A DNA stretch of 7,797 nt from Planctomycetota bacterium (GTDB lineage: Bacteria > Planctomycetota > Planctomycetia > Planctomycetales > Planctomycetaceae). The translations under genes were made by a program, and so were the position numbers. Position 1 is the first letter of the stretch, and each line of letters starts with the position of its first letter. The notes under the pieces are model-generated. The model was not told where the DNA came from. It was given only the letters and a program-made list of their open reading frames with translations, and did no database searches. Of this stretch, positions 1-6,591 are shown piece by piece. Location of the stretch: contig JAADHY010000357.1 in assembly GCA_013151585.1 (NCBI GenBank), positions 1-7,797 of the forward strand. Direction: 5' to 3'.

Positions 1-1
1 G

Positions 2-1453
2 ATGGTCTTCACGCTGGCGATTGCGATTCATTTTCTTCACTACTATGCCTCGTCGGCCGGTTCCGGCGATCCTCTTGGGGCGGCTTTGGCGGCCGCGTGG
101 CGGCCTTGCTGTTTGGCGGCGATTACAACATGCATCGGCCTGGCCTCGCTTTCGGTCAGTGACATCGCCCCGGTCTGCCAGTTCGGCTATGCGGCGGCCC
201 TTGGGTCGCTGGTCGCTTTGGTGGGCGGTCTGGGGCTGACCCCGGCTTTGCTAACCGTGATGAAGCTGTCTCCGGAGCAGATTCACGCGCACGGAGCAGG
301 CGCGGCGTTTGCTCGAGTCGCTCATTGGCTGATCGACCGAAGCCGGCGGGTCACAGTCGTCACACTCGGCGTCGTCGCGGTGACGGGCGTCGGGCTCTTG
401 CAGCTCCATTCCAAAATCGATCCGCTCGACTTCCTGCCGAAAGATGCCCGGGTGCTGGCGGATATTCGCAGCATTCAAGAGAACCTGACGAGCACGGAGT
501 CGATCGAGGCGATGGTCGATTTCGGCGACCGAGACTTAAGCTTCGTCCAGAAACTCGACGAGGTTCGGATGATCGAACAGGTTCTGCAGAACCACCCAGC
601 CGTGCATCACACCATGTCGTTGGGGAGCTTCTTTCCCAGTCGGCTGCCCGAAGACCCGGTCGAGCTGGCTCAACTGCTCGAAAAAGTCTCCCGCCACGAG
701 GGAGAAACGGAATATGTTTCCGAAGACCAGCGAGTCTGGCGGATTTCCATTCGCACGCATCCGGACTGCGGGCTGTCGCAGCAACAATGCTTTGAAGAGC
801 TGTCGGCGTTGACGAAGGACCTCCCCGTGACGCTCACCGGCATTGCGCCGCTGCTGGAGGTGGCTCAGCAGGAGATATTCCGAAGTTTCTGGGAAAGCTT
901 CGCGATGGCCTTCGTGATCATTTCGGGCGTGATGGTCCTGTCGCTGCGATCGCTGAAAGCCGGTGCCGTGGCGATGATTCCCAACCTCACGCCGATCAGC
1001 ATTGTATTTGGCATCCTGGGCTGGATTCGCTTTCCGGTCGACATCGGCATGATGATGACCGGCAGCATTGCGTTGGGGCTGGCCGTCGACGGAACGTTCC
1101 ACTTCCTGGTTCGCTATCAGAACCAGCGTCGGAAGCAGATGGAGCCGACGACGGCCGCTCGGACGGCACTGCTGCGCACCGGGCCGCCGATTTTGCAGGC
1201 GACGCTGATCTCCAGCGTGGGGATGCTGGCGCTGACGCTCAGCAACTTTCGGCCGACGATGAGATTCGGCTTCCTGATGGCGACGATTCTCGGAGCCGCG
1301 TTGATCGGCGATCTGGTCTTACTGCCCTGCTTGTTGTCGCTGCGACGGTCCTCTCAGGAAAGCACCGCGCCAGCGCCTCATTTCTGGCGCGGCTGGCGAG
1401 TTCGCTCCCGCCGGCTGGGACGCCGACACTCGGTTCAAAACGCGTCCCTCTGA
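2..1453 (+). CDS. RND/MMPL-superfamily exporter, C-terminal part (5' end outside window)
   Basis: This inner-membrane transporter of the RND superfamily (MMPL / COG1033-like) probably exports a lipid or other hydrophobic compound using the proton gradient. The fragment begins inside the first membrane bundle, with hydrophobic segments at about residues 1-15, 36-52 and 62-88, then a helix at 116-135. A soluble periplasmic domain follows at about 136-297, then a second bundle at about 298-316, 322-342, 346-368, 398-415 and 420-448. The segment GLAVDGTFHFLVRY (359-372) matches the position where these proteins carry a conserved acidic residue for proton relay (here Asp362/363). The reading frame is open to base 1, so the ATG at 2 is most likely an internal Met. 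The tail after residue 450 is short, basic and poorly structured. The SDR gene follows on the same strand after about 250 bases. The exact substrate cannot be told; HpnN-like lipid export is one possibility. Confidence 0.88.
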   Translation: MVFTLAIAIHFLHYYASSAGSGDPLGAALAAAWRPCCLAAITTCIGLASLSVSDIAPVCQFGYAAALGSLVALVGGLGLTPALLTVMKLSPEQIHAHGAGAAFARVAHWLIDRSRRVTVVTLGVVAVTGVGLLQLHSKIDPLDFLPKDARVLADIRSIQENLTSTESIEAMVDFGDRDLSFVQKLDEVRMIEQVLQNHPAVHHTMSLGSFFPSRLPEDPVELAQLLEKVSRHEGETEYVSEDQRVWRISIRTHPDCGLSQQQCFEELSALTKDLPVTLTGIAPLLEVAQQEIFRSFWESFAMAFVIISGVMVLSLRSLKAGAVAMIPNLTPISIVFGILGWIRFPVDIGMMMTGSIALGLAVDGTFHFLVRYQNQRRKQMEPTTAARTALLRTGPPILQATLISSVGMLALTLSNFRPTMRFGFLMATILGAALIGDLVLLPCLLSLRRSSQESTAPAPHFWRGWRVRSRRLGRRHSVQNASL

Positions 1454-1570
1454 AAAAAACTCGCAAATCCCCAAGAATCGATCGAACGCAATCGACCGGA
1501 ATGAACCGAACGATCAGAACGGAAGACCGCGGCCCCCCTGCCGTCGGCGTGGCCGGTCGTCACCGCTGAG

Positions 1571-1598
1571 TTGTAAATTGGCGGGAGGTAGATACAAT
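1571..1598 (+). promoter_or_regulatory. Candidate sigma70-type promoter upstream of the SDR gene
   Basis: TTGTAA (1571-1576) and TACAAT (1593-1598) are separated by 16 bases, matching the -35 and -10 consensus at four and five of six positions. The site lies in a locally AT-richer part of the exporter-SDR gap. Transcription would start near 1605, giving the SDR gene a leader of about 100 bases and making it independent of the exporter. The -10 overlaps the ATG of a possible small ORF at 1597, so the two readings compete. Planctomycete promoters are poorly characterised, so a consensus match is only moderate evidence. Confidence 0.35.
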
Positions 1599-1692
1599 GG
1601 GCGGTTGTTTTTGCGCCCAATCGAGGCGAACCTTCATGACCCATCCCAAGAACTCGGACGCTTGTGCGAGTACGGACATCAGGGGACTTTGA
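1597..1692 (+). CDS. Candidate 31-codon leader ORF upstream of the SDR gene
   Basis: An ATG at 1597 is preceded by GGGAGGT (1583-1589) at a 7-base spacing, the best-looking Shine-Dalgarno site in this window. The frame runs 31 codons, starting MGGCFCAQSRR, with three Cys in all, and ends at a TGA (1690-1692) just 10 bases before the SDR ATG at 1703. The close spacing would suit translational coupling or a regulatory leader peptide. The first codons lie in a hairpin of TGGGCG (1598-1603) with CGCCCA (1614-1619) around a 10-base loop. Against it, the peptide resembles no family I know, and if the promoter at 1571-1598 is real its transcript would start after this ATG, leaving only the in-frame ATG at 1636. 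Confidence 0.25.
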   Translation: MGGCFCAQSRRTFMTHPKNSDACASTDIRGL

Positions 1693-1702
1693 CATAGAAA
1701 CA

Positions 1703-2848
1703 ATGACACCACATCTCTTGCTTACCGGTGCGACCGGTCTTCTGGGCCGGTACTTGCTTCGCGATCTACTCCTCCTGGACGTCAACGTGGCTGTTGTGGT
1801 GCGACCGTCGAAGCGGCAATCGGCCGCCGAGCGCGTCGAAGCGCTGATGCGCACCTGGGAAGCCATGGAAGAACGCCACTTGCCCCGTCCGGTGGTTTTG
1901 GAAGGCGATATCTGCCAGCCGGGCCTCGGCTTGGACCGCGAGCAACTTCGTTGGATCCGGAAGAACTGCGACTGCGTTTTGCACAACGCAGCCAGCTTGA
2001 CCTTCCACGGTTTTGGCCGCGACGGCGAGCCGTGGCGATCCAATGTGCAGGGCACGCAGAACGTGTTGGACTTGTGCGAACGAACGGGCATCCGAGACTT
2101 TCACCACGTCTCGACGGCCTACGTCTGCGGTTTGCGCCAGGGGATTGTGCTGGAATCGGAATTGGACGTCGGCCAGGAACACAGCAACGATTACGAACGA
2201 AGTAAGCTGGAGGCGGAGAAGCTGGTTCAGTCGGCTGACTTTTTGAGCACGCCGACAGTTTTCCGACCGGCCATCATCATCGGCGATTCGCAGACAGGCT
2301 TCACGACGACCTTCCACGGTTTCTACGCTCTCTTGCGCGTCGTTTACACGATGGCCCGTTCGGAAGGCTTACACGATAAGGCCGAGCCGACCTACGTGCC
2401 GGTACGGATCACGCTGGACGGCCACGAACGGAAGAACCTGGTGCCGGTGGATTGGGTCTCGGCCGTCATGGCCCACATCGTGACCTCGCGCGAGCACCAC
2501 GGTAAGACGTACCACTTGACGCCGCAACAACCGGTGACCTCACGCATGCTGTGCGAAGTGGTCGAACGGATCAACAACTTCCGCGGCACTCAGTTCTTCG
2601 GCGGGCTGGAAGAAATTCCCGATCCGACCGAAAGCGAAAAACTTTTTTACGAGCATATCCGCATCTACAACGCCTATTGGCGGGACGATCCGATCTTCGA
2701 CCGGACCAACACGCTGCAAGCGGCTCCCCATCTGCCCTGCCCGAAGATCGACATCGAGTTGCTGATGTATATGGCTGAAGTGGCGGTCGACATGGGGTTC
2801 CGTTTCAAGGACCGTCCGGTCCGCCGCACGGCTCCGCTGCCTGTGTGA
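1703..2848 (+). CDS. Extended SDR, thioester-reductase-like NAD(P)-dependent oxidoreductase/epimerase
   Basis: This soluble Rossmann-fold enzyme belongs to the extended SDR superfamily and is closest in style to thioester reductase / fatty acyl reductase domains, which reduce carrier-bound acyl groups with NADPH. From the ATG it is 381 residues. The nucleotide motif TGATGLLG is at 8-15 and an Arg at 34 after strand 2 suggests NADP preference. GDI is at 68-70, HNAAS at 94-98, the catalytic Ser at 137 (HVSTAY) and YERSK at 164-168 supplies the Tyr and Lys. RPAIIIG (188-194) and VPVDWV (247-252) are further SDR landmarks. A C-terminal region after about 300 is not recognised and may cover the substrate pocket. 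I chose ATG 1703 because the fold starts right after it; an in-frame GTG at 1664 adds 13 unlikely residues. AGGGGA at 1681-1686 is a distant Shine-Dalgarno candidate. A sugar epimerase role is the alternative. Confidence 0.88.
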   Translation: MTPHLLLTGATGLLGRYLLRDLLLLDVNVAVVVRPSKRQSAAERVEALMRTWEAMEERHLPRPVVLEGDICQPGLGLDREQLRWIRKNCDCVLHNAASLTFHGFGRDGEPWRSNVQGTQNVLDLCERTGIRDFHHVSTAYVCGLRQGIVLESELDVGQEHSNDYERSKLEAEKLVQSADFLSTPTVFRPAIIIGDSQTGFTTTFHGFYALLRVVYTMARSEGLHDKAEPTYVPVRITLDGHERKNLVPVDWVSAVMAHIVTSREHHGKTYHLTPQQPVTSRMLCEVVERINNFRGTQFFGGLEEIPDPTESEKLFYEHIRIYNAYWRDDPIFDRTNTLQAAPHLPCPKIDIELLMYMAEVAVDMGFRFKDRPVRRTAPLPV

Positions 2849-2874
2849 GCAAGTGGCAAGGAACACGGACGGGT

Positions 2875-2903
2875 GGCCGGGGTTGAGCGCAGCGAACCCC
2901 CGG
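2875..2903. repeat. Short palindromic intergenic element (GGGGTT...AACCCC)
   Basis: GGGGTT (2879-2884) pairs with AACCCC (2895-2900) around a 10-base loop, GAGCGCAGCG. Flanking CC and CGG extend the stem if one C bulges. It starts about 26 bases after the SDR stop, in a gap between convergent genes. The hairpin is visible in the sequence. That it belongs to a repeat family scattered through planctomycete genomes is from memory and unproved. There is no T-run, so it is not a classic intrinsic terminator, though it could stabilise transcript ends. Confidence 0.5.
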
Positions 2904-2939
2904 AAATCGGCGACAAGGGCCTCTCTTCATTCGACCTCA

Positions 2940-3003
2940 GCTTTGACCCAGGGCGGCCCTGCGGTTGCCCTCGCCTGCGGTGTCTCACCCCTCCGGAGTG
3001 AGA
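2940..3003. repeat. Second intergenic hairpin element in the convergent gap
   Basis: Two stems are visible. AGGGC (2950-2954) can pair with GCCCT (2967-2971), and TCTCAC (2983-2988) pairs perfectly with GTGAGA (2998-3003) around a 9-base loop that itself contains the palindrome TCCGGA. The element lies between the ends of the SDR gene and of the 643-residue gene on the other strand. It resembles a second dispersed planctomycete intergenic repeat I recall, whose accidental translation begins LTQGG. No T-run flanks the stems, so a role as a bidirectional transcript boundary is only plausible. Confidence 0.45.
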
Positions 3004-3012
3004 GTGGCCCCA

Positions 3013-4944
3013 TCAGTCAGGAAGGGGCCTCGTTCCCGCGCCCCGATCACAATCGGCTTCCGCCTGAACCCGACGCCGCACGAGTCTGCCGGCCACCACC
3101 GCCACAACCGCTAACAGGGCCACCGCCAGCAGCAAAGCAAAACCAATCCAGGGCCCCCCGGGACTGGAAGGCAGCTCTGGCTCCGTCTCCCATCGGATCG
3201 GCGGAAGCGCCTGGCCGATGGATGCCGGAGCGGCAGCCAGCGACGGTCGGTGGGCTTCGGACCGCTCGGACAGAAGCGGCGGACTTCCGCCATCCACCTT
3301 CTGCACTCCCGTTGGCTTGATGGACCGGTCCCCAACCGCCGAAGACTGACGCAGCAGGGGGCCGTCAGCCGCGTCGCCGCTCGAACTCGGCCCAGCGTGG
3401 TCAAAGCTCGCCGGACGGGACGAATTCGATGGGCGCGACTCATCCGATTCGCTCCACTCGCCGGAATCGTCCGAACCTTCCGGTGGCGAACCGATCCACC
3501 GAAGGGGCGGCCGCGCCTTGGCCAGCGGGGAAAGGGGCTGCAGGACGCCGTCGCCTCCTACCGAGAGTGCCGCGCCGCGGTTCGCTAGCACGTGAGGAGC
3601 TCCTCCAAGAGGACGGGACGAGGGACTCATCACGATGTCGTGGGCCGGTGGTGCGTTCTGCCCCGACGAGGCTACCGGTCCCCTGCTCTCCTCTCGCTCA
3701 GCAGACACACGGTTCACTCGCCGAACCGACCGATGCGGACCGAAGCGCAGCGGCTCCGCGTCGCGCCTGGGTTTTGATTGAAGCCCGGCGGCCGACGTCT
3801 CCGTGCGCGTGCCTGCGGACGCCATCGCCTGCATCCCTGCGGCGTCCGCAGATTGCGGACAGGATTCCCGTTCCGGAAGAAGTGCACGGGCAGCACCAGA
3901 AGCCGCGGCCACACGGCTTTCCCCCGTCAATCGCACTTCCGGCGGCTCCAACGATCGAGTGTCAACGATCATCCGCTCGTTGACAGCATGCTGGTTGAGG
4001 ACATCCTGTTTGACGCCCGCGGCGTGCAGCCCCGTGGTCACCAGGCGTCCCGGTTCGTCGGCCGGCCGCACCGCCTTGGCGGTCGTCCGCGGGTCAATGC
4101 CCGAGCGCTGCAAGGCAGGAGCTCGCGGAGCGTCGTCCAGGGGGAGCGGCGGAGCTCGGCCGCCTCCGCCTCGACCCGGCGTTCCCCTCTTCAGATTCTG
4201 ACGCAGTTCCCGCAATTGGCGATCAATGTCCGCGGCGAAGCGATTGACGGAACGAACCGAAGGCTGCGGGGCGGCGTCAGAAGAAGTTGGTGGAGAGCTC
4301 AACCGGGCCGGCTGCTCCCTCGGCACCCGTTCCGAGGAGGCCAATCGCGGACTCCGCCTTCGGTCTTCCCCATTGGCCGCGTGCCGGTGGTTTCCCCGTT
4401 GTCGTGACCGCCGCCGATCAGCTCCGGCTCGGACCGGCGCGATGGCACCTGCCGCTTCATCGTGGATTCCCCGGCGAGCTCCGCCGTCCGAGATTGCCTG
4501 CTCAGCGCTTCGGCCGGCGGCCTGGGGAACTGACCGAGACGGCGTCCCGTCTTCCGGCGAGTCGAAGTCGACATCGACCGGTAATCCGTTCGGACGTAGA
4601 AAAGGATCGCGAACCGCACTCTGTCCGGAAGAGGGCCGGTACGGCTGGCCCGACGGAATCACTCGGCCAGGAAACGGCCGCGGGCGCACACCGGCTCCCG
4701 GACGGTCCCTCAATCCCCGGTTCCGCGGCCGTCTGAAAGCCAAGCGTCCGATCAGATTTGCGGCCGGCCACCGGTGCTGCGCCGCTTGGCTGCGTACCTC
4801 CGAAGCGTTCGCTCGCTGATTCGGGCTTCGCGTCGCTGGCGACGCCCCTGCCCAAAGCCCCCCAGCGGCGACCAGACCAGCCAACGCAAGCCCAGCAAGT
4901 CCGCTCAGCACAAGCTTCAATGGGTTCATCACGCCGCGCCACAT
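3013..4944 (-). CDS. Hypothetical protein, membrane segments near both ends, long disordered middle
   Basis: I do not recognise this 643-residue protein. A hydrophobic helix lies at about 9-32 and another at about 598-620, followed by RLVRRR and a roughly 20-residue polar tail, so both ends may be anchored in one membrane with about 560 residues between. The middle is rich in Pro, Arg, Ser, Ala and Gly, with a possible short coiled coil at 236-253 (FAADIDRQLRELRQNLKR) and an acidic Ser-rich patch at about 490-528. There is no enzyme motif. The ATG at 4944 has GAGG (4953-4956) 8 bases upstream; an in-frame ATG at 4929 would trim five residues. Residues 233-328 show normal codon periodicity by my hand count (GC about 52% at position 2, 74% at position 3), but 32-101 do not (about 73/69/70% at positions 1/2/3). 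That could reflect disorder or compensated frameshifts. The flanking gene nfo is on the same strand but 302 bases upstream. Confidence 0.65.
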   Translation of the reverse strand: MWRGVMNPLKLVLSGLAGLALAGLVAAGGLWAGASPATRSPNQRANASEVRSQAAQHRWPAANLIGRLAFRRPRNRGLRDRPGAGVRPRPFPGRVIPSGQPYRPSSGQSAVRDPFLRPNGLPVDVDFDSPEDGTPSRSVPQAAGRSAEQAISDGGARRGIHDEAAGAIAPVRAGADRRRSRQRGNHRHAANGEDRRRSPRLASSERVPREQPARLSSPPTSSDAAPQPSVRSVNRFAADIDRQLRELRQNLKRGTPGRGGGGRAPPLPLDDAPRAPALQRSGIDPRTTAKAVRPADEPGRLVTTGLHAAGVKQDVLNQHAVNERMIVDTRSLEPPEVRLTGESRVAAASGAARALLPERESCPQSADAAGMQAMASAGTRTETSAAGLQSKPRRDAEPLRFGPHRSVRRVNRVSAEREESRGPVASSGQNAPPAHDIVMSPSSRPLGGAPHVLANRGAALSVGGDGVLQPLSPLAKARPPLRWIGSPPEGSDDSGEWSESDESRPSNSSRPASFDHAGPSSSGDAADGPLLRQSSAVGDRSIKPTGVQKVDGGSPPLLSERSEAHRPSLAAAPASIGQALPPIRWETEPELPSSPGGPWIGFALLLAVALLAVVAVVAGRLVRRRVQAEADCDRGAGTRPLPD

Positions 4945-5246
4945 GGGTCGGGCCTCAAAACCAAGCCCTCGAAAGCGAGTGGGGCCAAAATGGAACGCCA
5001 GCCGCGACGACCCAATACCCGTCCACCGGTCCCAGCATCAATGCAGCCCGCCACGACTCGGGACAGCCTCGTCCCTGCCATTCCGGCCAAAAGCCCCTCC
5101 CAACCGCCGTTGTGCCCCGATTCGTTTGAATAGATCGACGCCGCGGCCTGTATCTCGTTAAACAATCCTCTCCGGTCTGCCGAAATTGCCGCGTTTGCCG
5201 TTTCCGGCGACAAAGACAACGGCGCAAACTTTGCGGCCCTCGTCCG
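4945..5246. other. Gap of about 300 bases between nfo and the downstream hypothetical gene
   Basis: No convincing gene, RNA or terminator is visible. On the minus strand an ATG at 5250 overlaps the nfo stop as ATGA and opens 30 codons ending at TAA (5160-5158). A second frame from a TTG at 5219 runs 96 codons and stops at 4931-4929, where TGATG overlaps the alternative ATG (4929) of the 643-residue gene. Its codon-position bias is weak (GC about 60% at position 2, 66% at position 3), it has a poor start and it matches no family I know. I treat both as possible coupling ORFs rather than genes. The region also contains the GAGG ribosome-binding site for the ATG at 4944. Confidence 0.4.
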
Positions 5247-6185
5247 TCATTTCTTGCGGCGAGGTTTCGGCCGGCGTCTCGATCGAAGTTTCTTGGCAAC
5301 CGGACCGTTGTGGTCGCCAGAGGCCCGTCGCTGACTGAACAAGCCGCGCAGCGTCGCCAGGTTGATCGCGTCCAGCGACACGCCGTCTTCCTCACCTTTG
5401 GGCGTTTCCAGGTACATAGGCAATGCGGCAAAGCGAGGGTCGTTCAGAATCCGGCGAAATGACGCCAGTTGCAGGTACCCGCCCCCGATCCGCTCGTGCC
5501 GGTCGACTCGGCTGCCACGAGGACGTTTGCTGTCGTTCAGGTGATACGCCCGGATCCACTGCAGCCCGACCGCCCGGTCAAGTTCCTCCATCGTTCGCTC
5601 GTACTGGCGAGCCGTTCGCAGCCCGTAGCCGGCCGCGAAAGCGTGACAACTGTCGAAACAAACGCCCAGCCGGTCCGGCTCCGCGACCTCATCGATCAGC
5701 CGGCCCAGATGCTCGAAACGGTATCCCAAACTGCCGCCCTGCCCGGCCGTGTTTTCCAGCAAGACGGGTGTGACGAACCCGGCGGTCCGGCGAATCGCCG
5801 CCTTCAGACCTTCGGCCACGCGGCGCAGGCCCTCCTCTTCTCCCGAACCGCGATGGCTGCCTGGATGCAGCACCAGACCGATCAAACCCAGCGCTTCGGC
5901 CCGTTGCAACTCGACCACCAGCGAATCCACGGACTTCCGCCACAGGGCCCGATCGGGACTGGCCAGATTCAACAGATAGCTGGTGTGCCCGCACGGCATA
6001 CGGATGCCCGTGCGTTTCAAGGCGTCGCGGAATAAGGCCACGTCATCATCACTCAGCGGTTTGGCGCGCCACTGAGTGTTGTTCTTTGTGAAAAGTTGCA
6101 CGCAGTCCATGCCCAGGGCGGCGGCTTCCTCCACCGCCCGAAAATACCCACCGCTGATTGAAAGATGAGCCCCCAGTAACGGCAT
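5247..6185 (-). CDS. nfo: Endonuclease IV (AP endonuclease, deoxyribonuclease IV)
   Basis: This cytoplasmic base-excision repair enzyme cuts DNA 5' of abasic sites and removes blocked 3' ends, using three metal ions in a TIM barrel. It starts MPLLGAHLSISGG, the usual N-terminal strand of the family. All nine expected metal ligands are present by alignment from memory to E. coli Nfo: His67 (CGHTSY), His107 (LHPGSH), Glu144 (LLENTAGQG), Asp178 and His181 (CFDSCHAF), His215 (YHLNDSK), Asp228 and His230 (VDRHERIGGG) and Glu260 (YLETPK). The core ends near 283, about the length of the E. coli protein, and is followed by some 30 extra residues ending RRRPKPRRKK, likely a nonspecific DNA-binding tail. 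The ATG has AGGGAG (6200-6195) upstream at a 9-base spacing. The gene appears to be transcribed alone or with the hypothetical gene downstream; nothing here links it to a damage regulon. Confidence 0.96.
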   Translation of the reverse strand: MPLLGAHLSISGGYFRAVEEAAALGMDCVQLFTKNNTQWRAKPLSDDDVALFRDALKRTGIRMPCGHTSYLLNLASPDRALWRKSVDSLVVELQRAEALGLIGLVLHPGSHRGSGEEEGLRRVAEGLKAAIRRTAGFVTPVLLENTAGQGGSLGYRFEHLGRLIDEVAEPDRLGVCFDSCHAFAAGYGLRTARQYERTMEELDRAVGLQWIRAYHLNDSKRPRGSRVDRHERIGGGYLQLASFRRILNDPRFAALPMYLETPKGEEDGVSLDAINLATLRGLFSQRRASGDHNGPVAKKLRSRRRPKPRRKK

Positions 6186-6359
6186 GCGAATCTTCTCCCT
6201 GTGCAGGCTGGCGAGGTCGTCTCGGCCCGACCATTCCGCAGCGAGCCGGACCGGCGGAGCTCGGAACGCCGCGTCCCCTGGACTGAAAATCGCCGCGACT
6301 CGGCCACGTTTTGCAGAAGTGCCGTTCCGACCGAGTCAAAACGAAAGAGCCGACGGTCC

Positions 6360-6389
6360 TTGCGACGATTCGAAGGCGTGGTTTATGAT
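6360..6389 (+). promoter_or_regulatory. Candidate promoter for the 170-residue gene, possibly bidirectional
   Basis: TTGCGA (6360-6365) and TATGAT (6384-6389) are spaced 18 bases apart, matching consensus at four and five of six positions, in a rare AT-rich patch of the gap. Transcription would start near 6396 and give a leader of about 195 bases containing the element at 6464-6516. The opposite strand reads CATAAA across the same patch (6387-6382), which could serve nfo, but its best -35 candidate (TTGCAA, 6407-6402) is only 14 bases away. The plus-strand call is tentative and the minus-strand call weaker. Confidence 0.3.
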
Positions 6390-6463
6390 CGCGCTGACCC
6401 GTTGCAAGGTTCCGCCTGGATGACTACTGCTTCGTCACCGCGAAAAGTTGGAGTTGAAGCTGA

Positions 6464-6516
6464 TCGTGGTTCAGCCGTCACGGCTGCTGCTCGCGGGCGA
6501 GACGCCCACGCCACGA
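6464..6516. repeat. 53-base two-hairpin (three-way-junction) element
   Basis: The outer arms TCGTGG (6464-6469) and CCACGA (6511-6516) are perfectly complementary and enclose two hairpins. The first is CAGCCG (6472-6477) with CGGCTG (6481-6486) around TCA. The second is GGGCG (6495-6499) with CGCCC (6503-6507) around AGA, extended by two further pairs across one C/A mismatch. The result is a compact folded unit on either strand. The GGGCGAGACGCCC core looks like a dispersed repeat I remember from planctomycete intergenic regions; copy number cannot be seen here. It lies in the likely 5' leader of the gene at 6592, so it could act in RNA as well as DNA. Confidence 0.6.
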
Positions 6517-6591
6517 CAAAGGATGATCCCAATTCTTTCGGTTGACAGAGCACTACTCGGTCTTCGTCTTCAGACAGAAACGGTCTGCAAC

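Larger units (their letters stand above)
6186..6591. other. Divergent intergenic region between nfo and the 170-residue gene
   Basis: This 406-base stretch separates two genes that point away from each other. It holds the nfo ribosome-binding site, an AT-rich candidate promoter near its midpoint (6360-6389), a two-hairpin element (6464-6516), and a small inverted repeat CAGAC (6571-6575) / GTCTG (6583-6587) ending five bases before the ATG at 6592. Open frames here are high-GC chance frames. The rest, notably 6201-6355, shows nothing I can name. Confidence 0.5.

Noticed and set aside
1598..1619. Hairpin TGGGCG/CGCCCA as a terminator of the exporter gene
   Set aside because: No T-run follows the stem; the T-rich stretch is in the loop.
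1435..2091. 218-codon open frame on the minus strand opposite the SDR gene
   Set aside because: It is antisense to the clearly conserved N-terminal half of the SDR, has low-complexity Ser/Arg-rich sequence and matches no family.
2853..3320. 155-codon plus-strand frame after the SDR gene
   Set aside because: It translates the two intergenic hairpin elements and then runs antisense to the C-terminal membrane segment of the 643-residue gene.
3429..4819. Several 130- to 210-codon plus-strand frames opposite the 643-residue gene
   Set aside because: GC-rich DNA with few stop codons keeps these open; they are Arg/Pro-rich, lack domains and overlap each other.
5158..5250. 30-codon ORF (MTDEGRKVCAVVFVAGNGK...) as a truncated PurN-like fragment
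   Set aside because: The similarity is limited to a short hydrophobic stretch plus GNG and is likely chance.
6542..6570. Perfect TTGACA at 6542-6547 as a -35 box
   Set aside because: No acceptable -10 hexamer occurs 15 to 19 bases downstream.
6448..6591. Upstream extension of the 170-residue gene to 6448
   Set aside because: The added 48 residues are a translation of the two-hairpin repeat at 6464-6516 and precede the membrane helix with no ribosome-binding site.
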